This document shows, piece by piece, positions 7,971 to 17,379 of a DNA stretch of 64,000 bases. A program made the translations under genes and the position numbers. The stretch is from Pseudoalteromonas luteoviolacea NCIMB 1944 (lineage in GTDB: Bacteria > Pseudomonadota > Gammaproteobacteria > Enterobacterales > Alteromonadaceae), in NCBI RefSeq assembly GCF_001625565.1, contig NZ_AUXS01000042.1, positions 248,001-312,000 on the forward strand. The letters are read 5' to 3'. The first letter of the stretch is position 1. The number at the start of each line of letters is the position of its first letter. The notes beneath the pieces are model-generated. The model was not told where the DNA came from, made no database searches, and saw only the letters and a program-made list of their open reading frames with translations.

Positions 7971-8396
7971 AATTGCAATTGTTTAGTTAGACAACTATTA
8001 CCTTCCTCTTGTGGTTGTTTATCAAAAATAAAAACATAACATAGTGTGGAACACTTATGTTTTGGGCACCTGAATGCGCCTCACTCTTTGTATTTCAGAC
8101 CATATAGGGAGAATTTTAAAGCGCTGGGTACTTTAGGTGTTCTTTGATTTTCTATGAGTAAAGTGTATCTGTCGTTAATTAAGCACTATTGGAAGCTTTG
8201 CAACTAACTTGTTTGCATTACTTTTTCTGTGTACCCGGTCTCATGCGTGAGTGTAAAAATACGATCTATTCAATGCTCTAGGCCAATCTAAATTCTTCCT
8301 TCGCGCTTTACATAAAAATTCCAGTTAAAATGGTGGCGACTGTCTATACTTTGATCAATGGTCTAACTGAATAGGGTGTTTATCAAGGATGCATTT
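7971..8396. other. Gap without a gene
   Basis: About 425 bp with no supported coding region. An imperfect inverted repeat AACATAGTGT / ACACTTATGTT lies at 8038-8061. The promoter of the peroxidase-kinase pair must be in the last part, but no clear boxes could be assigned. Confidence 0.4.
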
Positions 8397-9425
8397 ATGA
8401 GTAGTAGGTATGTGGTTCTTGTAACTGTGTGTTTACTTGCCATAGTGCTGGTACTTGCCATGCAGTTAAAAGCATCCCAGCAGCAACACCAGTGGCAAAA
8501 AGAAGTCGAAATACAGTCAACTGGCGTCACTTATTTAGAGCGCAAAGTTGAGGCGCCGATCCAGCCGCTCCCTGTGGTTGAGCAATACGATATTGCTTGG
8601 GCAAGATTGGGCAAGGCGCTGTTTAAAAGCCCGCTATTATCAGCCGATAACACAGTGTCTTGTGCATCTTGTCATGATCTATATAACGGCGGAGATGACG
8701 GATTTTCTGTTTCTGTTGGTATAAAGCAGCAATTGGGCGAGCGAAACTCTCCAACAGTATTCAATTCGGTTTTGAATTTCCGCCAATTTTGGGATGGTCG
8801 TAGTCCCAACTTAGAAGCGCAAACCCCTGAACCTATTCACAACCCGATAGAGATGGGCAGCAATTGGCAAGACATAATAAAAAAGCTCAAAGCACAGCCG
8901 GGTTTTGTCAAAAGTTTCAACGCGGTCTCAAAAGAGGGGGTAACGACCGAAAATATCATCAAAGCCATTGTGGCATTTGAAGCCTCACTCATTTCACAAA
9001 ATAGCCCTATTGATGCTTTTTTGCTTGGCAATACCAGTGCCTTGTCCACTCAGCAGCAACGCGGTTACGAGAAATTTGTTAGCTATGGTTGTGTGACTTG
9101 TCATCAAGGGCGAAATATAGGCGGCAATTTGTATCAAAAAGTTGGCCGCTTGGACAGAGTTCCCAGTCACTTGTTAGATGATGTTGGCCGTTTTGCGCTG
9201 ACTCAAAACCCACAGGACAAGTTTGTATTTAAAGTTCCTAGTCTGCGCAATGTCGCACTGACTGCACCCTATTTTCACAATGGCTCTGTGGATAATTTAT
9301 CTGATGCCATCCGGATCATGGCAAAAGGGCAATTGGGTTTGGATCTCAGTGACGAAGATGTGGCAGATATTGAAGCCTTATTACAGGCCTTTACTGGAGA
9401 ATTGCCGAGGTCATTAGCGGAGTGA
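8397..9425 (+). CDS. Di-heme cytochrome c peroxidase family protein
   Basis: 342 residues from the ATG at 8397, preferred to an in-frame GTG at 8376 because AAGGAT lies at correct spacing. An N-terminal hydrophobic stretch (residues 4-22) acts as signal or anchor. Two c-type heme sites are present: CASCH at 89-93 and CVTCH at 232-236. The domain order fits the CcpA/MauG superfamily, which reduces H2O2 in the periplasm with electrons from small cytochromes or quinol. Its stop overlaps the start of a hybrid histidine kinase (GTGA), suggesting a joint redox-sensing role rather than only detoxification. Catalytic type (peroxidase or MauG-like) was not resolved. Confidence 0.88.
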   Translation: MSSRYVVLVTVCLLAIVLVLAMQLKASQQQHQWQKEVEIQSTGVTYLERKVEAPIQPLPVVEQYDIAWARLGKALFKSPLLSADNTVSCASCHDLYNGGDDGFSVSVGIKQQLGERNSPTVFNSVLNFRQFWDGRSPNLEAQTPEPIHNPIEMGSNWQDIIKKLKAQPGFVKSFNAVSKEGVTTENIIKAIVAFEASLISQNSPIDAFLLGNTSALSTQQQRGYEKFVSYGCVTCHQGRNIGGNLYQKVGRLDRVPSHLLDDVGRFALTQNPQDKFVFKVPSLRNVALTAPYFHNGSVDNLSDAIRIMAKGQLGLDLSDEDVADIEALLQAFTGELPRSLAE

Positions 9426-11773
9426 AATATTTAATCGAAGGGTGCCTTTTACTGTTAATTTGGTTTTTTGGCTCTCAAGCCATAGATGCTTATTTCCTAT
9501 CAAAAAACCTGCAACAAGAACTACTGCTCAAAAGACAACTTCAGGGAATGGCGACAGAGTTGTCACTAGAGACTTTATCTGCGATGGACCGAAATGTATA
9601 CCACTTTGATAGGCATGCCCAAAAGCAGTTGGAGTTTGAACGTTTGATCAATGAGTTGGAATTGAATGCACGTTTAAACCCTGAGATGAATCAATCTTTA
9701 GATGAGTTCAAAAACACCATTGATACCTATATGCAGTTGGCGTCTATGCTCAAAACATCTTATCGCTATATTGCCAAATTAGAGTTGTCTAAGACAGAAT
9801 TTAATCAACAAGCGCAAGTGTTGATCAGTCGCAGTATTGCACTTGTCTCCAATTTACATGTTACCAATTCAATTCCCGTTATTGAGACGGTTAATAACCA
9901 ATTGGCTTTGTTGGTACCTGAGCTCAAGCAGCTTGAATCACAAGCGCCCAGATTGAGAGTATTGCGCTTGCATATCGAATTTGTTTTGGACAATGCATTG
10001 AAGGCGTCGAATCTACTAGTGCCCATCCAAGAAAGTGAGGTGGTGAAAACGATTTTGCACACTGTTCACGATGTCTCAGAGTCAATTGAAGCGGCAAAAT
10101 GGCTGATGGTGCGTGCTGTTTTTATGCTGATCTGCGCGATATTCTTACTGATTATTATCGCGCTATCTAGGTTGTTAGTGGACCTGAAAAAAGCCAATAT
10201 ACTGGCTAACCAAGCGGCTGAAACTAAATCTCTATTTGTTTCAAATATGTCCCATGAAATAAGAACACCGATGAATGGAATCTTGGGGTTAACGGATATT
10301 TTACTCTCTACGGAATTAACTAGCGTTCAGCGTAACTACTTAGAAAAAGTAAGGTTTTCAGCCAATGCCTTGACCACCATTATCAATGATATTCTAGACT
10401 TCTCAAAGATCGAATCGAAGAAATTACATATAGAACATATTCCATTTCAGTTTGAAGATCTGCTTGATAATTTGCGTTCTTTGATCACACCTCTAGCCAA
10501 TACTAAGGACGTTAAGCTGATTTTTGACTTGGCCCCGAATATAAGCAAACAGTATATTGGTGATCCAGTCAGAATTAATCAAATTATGCTGAATTTTGCC
10601 TCAAACGCAGTCAAGTTTACAGAACATGGCTCGATTACTTTGAGTGTGAAACAAGAGGAGTATGAAGATGACAAAGTATGGGTGGTAATTTCCATCGCTG
10701 ATACTGGGATCGGAATTGCCCAAGAGAGTGTCGATCAGTTATTTGAGCGTTTTACTCAAGCAGAGTCATCGACAACGCGAAAGTATGGCGGAACTGGATT
10801 AGGACTGACAATTTGTAAATTGCTTACTGAATTGATGAGTGGTGAAATACAGGTTGAAAGTGAGTTGGGCAAAGGGTCAAAGTTTACTGTACGACTGCCT
10901 CTGGCGTTAGTCACTGAAAAAGAGGTGGTCAAACCCAAATCAATCTCTGGTTCAATGCTGATCGTGGAAGATGACCCCATTTATTTGGAGATCAGTCAAA
11001 ATATATCTCGCTCTATCGGATTACAAGTATCGGGTGTGACCAATGGCCGCGATGCACAAACCATACTCGCTAATCAAACGTTTGATATCCTATTGGTTGA
11101 CTGGGTATTACCAGACTGTCAAGCGAATGAACTCCTCAAAACACTGCAAGCTCAAGGAAATTTACCACAACGCGTAGTCATATATACCGCTCACACGCAA
11201 GAGAGTATCGACACCGAATCCGGCTTCCCTATTTTATACAAGCCGTTATTGAAACGAGATTTAATAGACGCTTTAAGCTCAAAGAAACCGCCCCAGTTAT
11301 CAACTACAGTAGCGCAAGATGGGACTATTAATATACCAGCAGATAATAACACCCCAGCGCAGCAAAGCGAAAATATCTTAGGAGGAATTGATTTACGCGT
11401 ATTGTTGGTTGAAGACAATGATATCAATCGAATTGTTGCCTTGAAGTTGCTTGATAGGATCCCTGGAATAGATGTGCAAGTGGCTGAAAATGGCAAGATT
11501 GCAGTAGATAAAATCAATCAGGCGGATGGCAAGTTTGATATTGTATTTATGGATATTCAAATGCCGGTGATGGACGGCGTTGAAGCCACAAAGTTGATCC
11601 GGGAAGAGTTCTCTCCTGAGCAATTGAAAATAGTGGCACTTACAGCGAATGTTATGCAAAGTGAAGTAGACAAATACCTAGAAGTTGGCATGAACGGGCA
11701 TCTAGGCAAACCTTTTAAAATGGATGAGCTCGAGGCGGTTTTCAAGCAACATATGACAGAGCTTAATTTGTAA
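9422..11773 (+). CDS. Hybrid sensor histidine kinase with two receiver domains
   Basis: 783 residues. TM1 (about 4-20) and TM2 (about 231-252) bracket a roughly 210-residue, predominantly helical periplasmic sensor domain. The cytoplasmic part has a HisKA box MSHEIRTPMNG with H278, an ATPase domain with NFASNAVKFT, DTGIGI and GGTGLGL, then two receivers: the first with phospho-acceptor D560 (LLVDWVLPD) and the second with D711 (FMDIQMPVMDG). No Hpt domain is included, so the phosphorelay must use another protein. The GTG start overlaps the stop of the di-heme peroxidase, which suggests that the helical sensor domain reads a signal linked to the peroxidase. Type of ligand is inference. Confidence 0.9.
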   Translation: MKYLIEGCLLLLIWFFGSQAIDAYFLSKNLQQELLLKRQLQGMATELSLETLSAMDRNVYHFDRHAQKQLEFERLINELELNARLNPEMNQSLDEFKNTIDTYMQLASMLKTSYRYIAKLELSKTEFNQQAQVLISRSIALVSNLHVTNSIPVIETVNNQLALLVPELKQLESQAPRLRVLRLHIEFVLDNALKASNLLVPIQESEVVKTILHTVHDVSESIEAAKWLMVRAVFMLICAIFLLIIIALSRLLVDLKKANILANQAAETKSLFVSNMSHEIRTPMNGILGLTDILLSTELTSVQRNYLEKVRFSANALTTIINDILDFSKIESKKLHIEHIPFQFEDLLDNLRSLITPLANTKDVKLIFDLAPNISKQYIGDPVRINQIMLNFASNAVKFTEHGSITLSVKQEEYEDDKVWVVISIADTGIGIAQESVDQLFERFTQAESSTTRKYGGTGLGLTICKLLTELMSGEIQVESELGKGSKFTVRLPLALVTEKEVVKPKSISGSMLIVEDDPIYLEISQNISRSIGLQVSGVTNGRDAQTILANQTFDILLVDWVLPDCQANELLKTLQAQGNLPQRVVIYTAHTQESIDTESGFPILYKPLLKRDLIDALSSKKPPQLSTTVAQDGTINIPADNNTPAQQSENILGGIDLRVLLVEDNDINRIVALKLLDRIPGIDVQVAENGKIAVDKINQADGKFDIVFMDIQMPVMDGVEATKLIREEFSPEQLKIVALTANVMQSEVDKYLEVGMNGHLGKPFKMDELEAVFKQHMTELNL

Positions 11774-11996
11774 AATTAACCAGCCCTCCAATAATCTGTC
11801 CGAATCGAGACTCGCCGATTTTGTCTTATATTAGGCTTTGTGAATGAGCTAGGTAGCCAGATTCTAATACCCCTCTATAGTTGGGGGCTGCTACTTTTTG
11901 TCATTAATCGATTCGATTTATTAACTAAACGCAATTGCCTGTTAAAACGAGGCGGTTGAATTATCATCACCGCAGAAAATGAATAAGGAGAGCTTA

Positions 11997-12551
11997 ATGC
12001 GTGTAGTTTCTTTTTTAAGTGGGTTGCTATTGGTAGGGTGCACAAGTACGCAGTCCCCAGTAAAATTTGATCAGGGTGACTGGCGATATGCAACCGACCC
12101 GCACGGTAGCCAAGTGTTACTCGACGAACCTCTGGTACAAAATAACCGCGTTAAAATAGGCTTTGATCGTGTGCCGAGGGTAGATAAGCAAAATAACTCT
12201 TGGGTAGAATTAATTTATGATATTCCCAGTGGAAACTTGAATGGCTTAGATAGTATCGAATTGACCTATCAAAGTGATCAACCGCTTGTGATTAAATTAT
12301 CGCAGCAAGAATATGGCGGTCAGGGAGACAAAAGTTATGCGCACTATCAAGTGGTGTTACCGCGCGCACTCACACCTCAAACTCAGCGAGTAACCTTACA
12401 GCAATTTACTCGACCTGACTGGACACCTGTGTGGTCTAAGGATAGAGGGATCATCAAATCTTCGGTTTCTGCGTTATATTTTGTTCCTGACTTAACAGAC
12501 AAAGCTGGTGGTCGAGCATCCATGACAATTCACCAATTAAACTTGCAATAA
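11997..12551 (+). CDS. Lipoprotein of unknown function
   Basis: 184 residues. The start at 11997 is preferred over the ATG at 11979 because AAGGAG lies just before it and the protein then begins directly with a lipoprotein signal (MRVVSFLSGLLLVGC, Cys at 15). The mature protein is rich in beta-forming sequence and has a carbohydrate-binding-like look (DSIELTYQSDQPLVIKLSQ), similar in style to beta-sandwich modules, but I cannot name a family with confidence. It lies between two histidine kinases on the same strand with large spacers, so no operon is evident. Confidence 0.7.
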   Translation: MRVVSFLSGLLLVGCTSTQSPVKFDQGDWRYATDPHGSQVLLDEPLVQNNRVKIGFDRVPRVDKQNNSWVELIYDIPSGNLNGLDSIELTYQSDQPLVIKLSQQEYGGQGDKSYAHYQVVLPRALTPQTQRVTLQQFTRPDWTPVWSKDRGIIKSSVSALYFVPDLTDKAGGRASMTIHQLNLQ

Positions 12552-12863
12552 CGTCAGAGTAAAGACGACTGTCTACAAGCACACTCCCGGGTGTGCTAAC
12601 GTTCACACGCCAGCGTTTATAAAACTTACCATTACCCCAATCCGTATCGTCGCGCATAATGCGTTTGATCACTGCACTATACAATTTTTAGATGTCATCA
12701 ATTTCCTCTACTCATAGCAATGCTAAGACGGAGTTGCAGGATTAATTTGAAAAATTAGCGTTTTTGACAATGATTAAGTAAATGCATAAGTGGTTAGATG
12801 AAATATGAATTCTAGTCAATTAAAGCGTGCCGAGTTATTGGGTTGGGCACCACAAGAGCGCAT
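12552..12863. other. Intergenic region with a possible short upstream ORF
   Basis: No standard gene. A 22-codon ORF (12805-12873, ATG to TAA) overlaps the start of the following kinase in another frame; it has no ribosome site worth noting and may be chance. Confidence 0.35.
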
Positions 12864-15284
12864 ATGGGCGTAAAGTATCGTACAACCCCGTGGTTTGTCC
12901 CGGCTATTTCGGCAATACTGGTATTGTCAGTATTGCTTTATTTCAGCATGTCAGAACAGTCAAAATTGATCAACAAAGAACTTAATGAGATCAAAGAGCA
13001 ACGGGCCTGGCAAGCGGGGTTTATCGCTGAGCAAATTGAGCAAAGGTTACAGTATGCATCTGAATCATCGGGGCGCTTAGCAAGGGCTTTGCAATTACGC
13101 TTAGAACAAGGTTATCCAACTTTAGGTAAGCAGTTATCGGAACTTATCCAACCGTACCCTGATGGCTCACAGCGGACGCGCAAAAGTGGGTTTGATGGTT
13201 TTCACCAAGCTGGTATTTATTTACCACCGGGTAGCGAGCTGTCAGCAAAACAGTCTCAAAGGTTATTAACGGCAAAACAAATTGTTGAGACCTTTGGTCA
13301 GGGGGCTTTGTCGAATCAATTTTCTGATACTTGGTTTATGAATCAAACCGGTGGCATTGTTATTTATTGGCCCGAAGTGCCTGATTTCGTTTTCAAAGCG
13401 CAAGCTGGGTTTAGCTATAAGGGCACACCGTGGTTAGTGCCAAACGCCCCACCGGGTACCTACTGGACCCCTTTGGTGGAGGACCCAATTCCTAAGCTAT
13501 TGATGTTGTCTGCTGTAACGCCAGTTTATATCGAAGATAAATGGTATGGCACTGTTGGGCATGACATTACCTTACAGAGCTTGCTGGATAACGCAAAGTT
13601 GCTAAAAGGGGAGCAATATAGTGCTTTTATTTTGTTAAACGAAAAAAGTGAAATTGTTGCATCTGATATTGAAAGCTTGATGCAAGCCGGGGACGCGGAA
13701 GACTTTAAAACATTTGAGCGCGGCGTGTGGTATGAGGCGTATCAAAAACTTTGGGCGCACAGTGATTCGTATCTAGCCTATAAATCGCGACTGTTCACTA
13801 TGTCGGTTATTGATTCTCAAGGGTGGGTTTTACTCACCTCAATGCCACTTGAACCCGCCACAGATAAAATTGAACAAGCTTTTACCGCGCTGCAAACAAT
13901 GGCGTTTATTAGTATTGCAGTTGAGGTCATCATTTTGACTGTGTTGTTTGCGTTTTTCCATCGTCGCAACAAAGCATATGTCAGACATCTTAAAGATATT
14001 TCGCAAACCCTTGCACAGGAAAAGCAACGTTATCAGGCGCTGGTAGATAAAATCCCCTCAATCGTTTATCGCTGCAAAAATGACAAATATTGGACAATGT
14101 TGTACTTAAACGGTGCGATAGAAGCTGTCACAGGTTACCTCGCTGAAGACTTTATCGACAATAAAGCGCTGGCATTTGCCGATATTATTTATCCAGATGA
14201 TCAAGGTATGGTGTGGCAGGTGATCCAAGATGAGCTAGAGACCACAGGAAAATTTAAGGTAATTTACAGAGTCATCCATCGCGCCGGAGGTGTACGATGG
14301 ATGATTGAGCGTGGTGGTTATAGTGATAATCAGCAGAGCATTGAGGGCGTGATCACCGATATTACTGAGCTCAAAGAAGCTGAGCAAAAGTTAAAAATCT
14401 CAAACATGACTTTAGATGAAAAGGTGGCATTAAAAACAGCAGAATTGCAAGTTGCCAATCAAGAACTGACCGAGCAAACAACTAAATTGCAGGCCTCTTT
14501 ATTAGCACTGCAACAAACCCAGAGTGAGCTGGTTGAAGCGGAAAAAATGGCGTCTATGACCAATATGGTGGTGGGCATGGCTCATGAGATCAATACGCCG
14601 ATTGGCAATATTGCAATTGCAGAGTCGGTTATGAAATCAAAAATAGAGGCTTTGTTGTATGCTATTAATCATGACCAGCTGAAAAAGACCAGCTTGCTTG
14701 AAACACTTGATGTGATTCAAATGAGCTTACAGTCAAATAGTGCGAGCGTAGACAAGTTGGTGGCGTTGAGTGAGAAGTTTCAAGGTCTAGGTTATCGGCA
14801 TGAAACAGATACGCAGCGCAATGTCTTTTCATTATCTCAACTTGGCACACAAGTACTAGAAAAATTTGCAGTGCGCTTTGCAGACAACAAGGTGACCTAT
14901 ACGTTGAATATCGATCCAAATATATCTTTACATGGCTCTGCAGAAGCGATGGATGAGGTACTGAGTAAGTTGATAGACAACTCGATTAAGCATGGCTTTA
15001 CCGCAGCGCAAACAGGGCATATTGAAATAAGTGCAAATATCATAGATGCGGGGCACATGGTCCAACTTATTTATTGTGATAATGGCTGTGGGATAGAGCA
15101 AACAATGGCGAAGAACATTTTTGTTCCTTTTGCAGCACATGCATTGGGCAAGGGCAGTGGTGGCTTAGGGCTTGGCCGTTTATACAATATCATCAAAAAT
15201 GAATTCAATGGCAAAATTGAATTACAGTCGCAAAGCGGGCACTCTGGCACATGCTTTACTATATTGTGCCCCATTGACCAATAG
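12864..15284 (+). CDS. Membrane sensor histidine kinase (Cache and PAS domains)
   Basis: 806 residues from the ATG at 12864; a TTG at 12843 would add seven residues without a better ribosome site. TM1 lies at about 11-28 and TM2 at about 342-365, enclosing a large periplasmic domain with the look of a double Cache sensor (TPWLVPNAPPGTYWTPLVED). A PAS_3-like domain follows (VPSIVYRCKNDKYW-like start, then RVIHRAGGVRWMIERGG), then a coiled coil, the dimerisation helix VGMAHEINTPIGNI with H574, and a C-terminal ATPase domain (DNSIKHGF, DNGCGIE, GGLGLGRLYNI). No receiver is attached. It is followed by an ECF sigma factor but separated by about 190 bp, so co-regulation is uncertain. Confidence 0.88.
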   Translation: MGVKYRTTPWFVPAISAILVLSVLLYFSMSEQSKLINKELNEIKEQRAWQAGFIAEQIEQRLQYASESSGRLARALQLRLEQGYPTLGKQLSELIQPYPDGSQRTRKSGFDGFHQAGIYLPPGSELSAKQSQRLLTAKQIVETFGQGALSNQFSDTWFMNQTGGIVIYWPEVPDFVFKAQAGFSYKGTPWLVPNAPPGTYWTPLVEDPIPKLLMLSAVTPVYIEDKWYGTVGHDITLQSLLDNAKLLKGEQYSAFILLNEKSEIVASDIESLMQAGDAEDFKTFERGVWYEAYQKLWAHSDSYLAYKSRLFTMSVIDSQGWVLLTSMPLEPATDKIEQAFTALQTMAFISIAVEVIILTVLFAFFHRRNKAYVRHLKDISQTLAQEKQRYQALVDKIPSIVYRCKNDKYWTMLYLNGAIEAVTGYLAEDFIDNKALAFADIIYPDDQGMVWQVIQDELETTGKFKVIYRVIHRAGGVRWMIERGGYSDNQQSIEGVITDITELKEAEQKLKISNMTLDEKVALKTAELQVANQELTEQTTKLQASLLALQQTQSELVEAEKMASMTNMVVGMAHEINTPIGNIAIAESVMKSKIEALLYAINHDQLKKTSLLETLDVIQMSLQSNSASVDKLVALSEKFQGLGYRHETDTQRNVFSLSQLGTQVLEKFAVRFADNKVTYTLNIDPNISLHGSAEAMDEVLSKLIDNSIKHGFTAAQTGHIEISANIIDAGHMVQLIYCDNGCGIEQTMAKNIFVPFAAHALGKGSGGLGLGRLYNIIKNEFNGKIELQSQSGHSGTCFTILCPIDQ

Positions 15285-15414
15285 CATATAAGCGCTGTGA
15301 CGGGCTGCACAGTGTTATGCCACTTCAACCCTCCATTCATGAATTAATAAAAAATGTCACAGTTTGTTTATCCACCGGGACTTTATCTATAGCAACCATT
15401 AAAAAGGAAAACAT

Positions 15415-15468
15415 ATGTTAAAGTCGGTAAATCACTATGCGGTTTCACTGTGGCTAGCAAGGAGGTAA
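15415..15468 (+). CDS. Possible 17-codon leader peptide upstream of the sigma factor
   Basis: ATG to TAA, encoding MLKSVNHYAVSLWLARR, preceded by AAAAAGGAAAA at good spacing. Its final codons AGG AGG TAA are themselves the Shine-Dalgarno sequence of the sigma factor that starts 4 bp after the stop. This layout fits translational coupling or ribosome-occupancy control. Too short to be certain it is translated. Confidence 0.4.
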   Translation: MLKSVNHYAVSLWLARR

Positions 15469-15472
15469 GGGA

Positions 15473-16612
15473 ATGAACGTAGATACACAACTGGAAAAAT
15501 TAGTTGAGGCTGCAAAGTCAGGGGATCAAAAAGCGTTTTCCACACTGATTGATCAGCTCTCGAACGTGGTCAGTAGCATTGCATTGGCGATCACTAAAGA
15601 TGTGAATCACAGTGAGGACGTCAGCCAAAAAGTATTTATTAAGGTTTGGCAAAAGCTAGGGGAGCTCAAGAATAATGCCAGTATACTGCCTTGGATCAGG
15701 CAGCTTACACGCTATACGGCGATAAACCATCTAAGAGATTTGGGGGCAGTAGAGAAACACCAAGTGAGTTCAGCTTGTGCAGAGGTACAATTAAATCAGC
15801 TCTTTGATGGCAGTATGCCACTGGACTCATTACTTGTTCAGCAACAACAAAACCATGTCCTCTACCACTTTGTAGATTCGTTGCCCGATGAAAGCCGGGA
15901 AGTGGTTTTACTGTACTATCGAGAAGAGCAAAGCACGCATGCTGTCAGCGTATTACTTGGGCTTAATGAAGCGGTTGTAAGAAAGCGCCTTGAGCGGGGA
16001 CGTCGGCAACTCAAGAGTCAAATTTTGGCAAAATATGGCAAAGTGATTTTGGCAACGGCACCGGTAGGGTTGTCATCCATGGTGATGTCTCTTGCAGTGA
16101 CAGCCCCACCGGCAGCTGCAATGACGGTAAGTACAATGATGTCAGGCTATCAGACATCGTGGTTTTGGCAGTTTATTAGTCTATTAGGAGGTGCCGTCAC
16201 TGGGGGAATATTGGCATTACTGGCCAACGACCTAAGTGCAAAACGTGCCCTCAAGCATTTTGATGATATAGCGGTCGTCGCACAATTACATCGCGCGAGA
16301 AAAATCACCAACCTGTGGATCATCGCAAGTGTCGCTATCATGATGGTGTGTTACGAATTTAGTTCAGGCTGGCTGTTGCCATCGTTGAGTTTTGTATTTT
16401 TGTTGATTGGCGTGACGCGCTTCACGTTATTGATGGCCGTCGCCAATAAGCGTCGTTTATTACAGCAAGCTGAGCTTGATAAAAGCGCTTATCAGCGTCT
16501 CGAAAAACAACAAAAATATGGCATGCTTGGTTGGTGTTTAGGCGTAATAGGTGGCTCAGCTGGGTTAATAGGTGGATTTGTGCAAACGGGGCGATTAGCG
16601 CAATTACTTTAG
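15473..16612 (+). CDS. ECF-type RNA polymerase sigma factor with C-terminal membrane domain
   Basis: 379 residues. Sigma-70 region 2 is at about 11-85 (DVSQKVFIKVWQKLGELK, then LPWIRQLTRYTAINHLRD) and region 4 at about 130-180 (LPDESREVVLLYYREEQS, then VVRKRLERGRRQLK). Instead of ending near residue 190 like most ECF factors, it continues for nearly 200 residues with about four hydrophobic segments (roughly 222-245, 278-297, 301-320, 352-370). The added part may tether or inhibit the sigma factor, taking the place of a separate membrane anti-sigma factor; none is encoded next door. The start is set by a perfect AAGGAGG. Target promoters are unknown. Confidence 0.88.
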   Translation: MNVDTQLEKLVEAAKSGDQKAFSTLIDQLSNVVSSIALAITKDVNHSEDVSQKVFIKVWQKLGELKNNASILPWIRQLTRYTAINHLRDLGAVEKHQVSSACAEVQLNQLFDGSMPLDSLLVQQQQNHVLYHFVDSLPDESREVVLLYYREEQSTHAVSVLLGLNEAVVRKRLERGRRQLKSQILAKYGKVILATAPVGLSSMVMSLAVTAPPAAAMTVSTMMSGYQTSWFWQFISLLGGAVTGGILALLANDLSAKRALKHFDDIAVVAQLHRARKITNLWIIASVAIMMVCYEFSSGWLLPSLSFVFLLIGVTRFTLLMAVANKRRLLQQAELDKSAYQRLEKQQKYGMLGWCLGVIGGSAGLIGGFVQTGRLAQLL

Positions 16613-16646
16613 TTCGAACGCTTGTGCCTGCGATGAAGACCGCCAT

Positions 16647-16681
16647 AGCCTGTTATTTTCTATGTACAAAAATAGCAGGCT
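16647..16681. repeat. Inverted repeat between sigma factor and flavin reductase
   Basis: 13-bp arms AGCCTGTTATTTT (16647-16659) and AAAATAGCAGGCT (16669-16681) with one G:U-type mismatch and a 9-nt loop. It could end the sigma transcript, although no T run follows it on the plus strand. Confidence 0.5.
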
Positions 16682-16716
16682 AACATATGCTGCTTTATTT
16701 CTTTGAGGCAATTGGG

Positions 16717-17331
16717 ATGATATTAAATTTCAAGGAACTATCACCAAATCGTGTTTACCACACTCTGACTCAAACAGTGGTCCCTAGACCCATTGCTTGG
16801 GTACTATCGAAAAACACGCAAGGGGTATTAAATTTAGCGCCTTTTTCTTACTTCACTGCGATCAGCTCTGATCCGGCCATTTTAATGTATGCAGTGGGAC
16901 AAAAACCAACAGGAGAGTACAAAGACTCTGTGGTAAATGTTGAAGCGACAGAAGAGTTAATTATTCACATTGCCGACAGCGCCTTGGCTCATGAGGTTAC
17001 TCAATCGGCGGCATCACTGCCAAATGATGAGTCAGAGTTAGATCTACTTGATTTGGCATTGGTTGATTTTCCCGACTCACCTCTGCCCAGACTAGAAAAA
17101 GCAAAAGTAGCGTTCGCGTGCAAACTACATAAAGTGGTTGAAATGGGGGAGCTGCCCATGAAGTTAGTGTTTGTAGAAGTAACACAGGCTTATATTGATG
17201 ATGAAATTGTTCAACTGGATGAAAAAGCGCGCAGCAAAGTTGATGCATTGAAATTAGACCCGTTGGCGAGGTTGGGTGGTGCTGAATTTGCTAGTTTAGG
17301 TGAGGTATTTAAGTCTGCACGGCCACAATAG
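16717..17331 (+). CDS. Flavin reductase family protein (FMN-binding split barrel)
   Basis: 204 residues from the ATG at 16717; this start gives the family's usual N-terminus (FKELSPNRVYHTLTQTVVPRP) and has GAGG upstream, whereas the longer frame from 16687 adds ten atypical residues. The sequence VPRPIAWVLS, then NLAPFSYFTAISSDPAILMY is typical of flavoredoxin/flavin reductase-like proteins that bind FMN and pass electrons from NAD(P)H to flavin or an oxygenase partner. The partner is not encoded nearby. Its stop codon sits in the loop of a strong hairpin. Confidence 0.85.
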   Translation: MILNFKELSPNRVYHTLTQTVVPRPIAWVLSKNTQGVLNLAPFSYFTAISSDPAILMYAVGQKPTGEYKDSVVNVEATEELIIHIADSALAHEVTQSAASLPNDESELDLLDLALVDFPDSPLPRLEKAKVAFACKLHKVVEMGELPMKLVFVEVTQAYIDDEIVQLDEKARSKVDALKLDPLARLGGAEFASLGEVFKSARPQ

Positions 17332-17364
17332 CCGTGCAGATAACGAGCGCTAGGTTACCTAGCG
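17315..17364. terminator. Two adjacent hairpins between convergent genes
   Basis: CTGCACGGC / GCCGTGCAG (17315-17323 / 17331-17339) encloses the stop codon of the flavin reductase gene; CGCTAGG / CCTAGCG (17348-17354 / 17358-17364) follows. The genes on either side converge here. T runs are poor, so these may be bidirectional pause or stabilising hairpins rather than classic terminators. Confidence 0.55.
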
Positions 17365-17379
17365 TTCCACTCGCTTATG

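Noticed and set aside
1..8400. Prophage or integrative element boundaries
   Set aside because: No integrase, att-like repeat pair, tRNA target or phage structural gene was found; island status is only suggested by gene content and composition.
12454..12684. A 76-codon minus-strand frame at the end of the lipoprotein gene
   Set aside because: About 100 bp overlap the lipoprotein coding end, and no ribosome site or family feature supports it.
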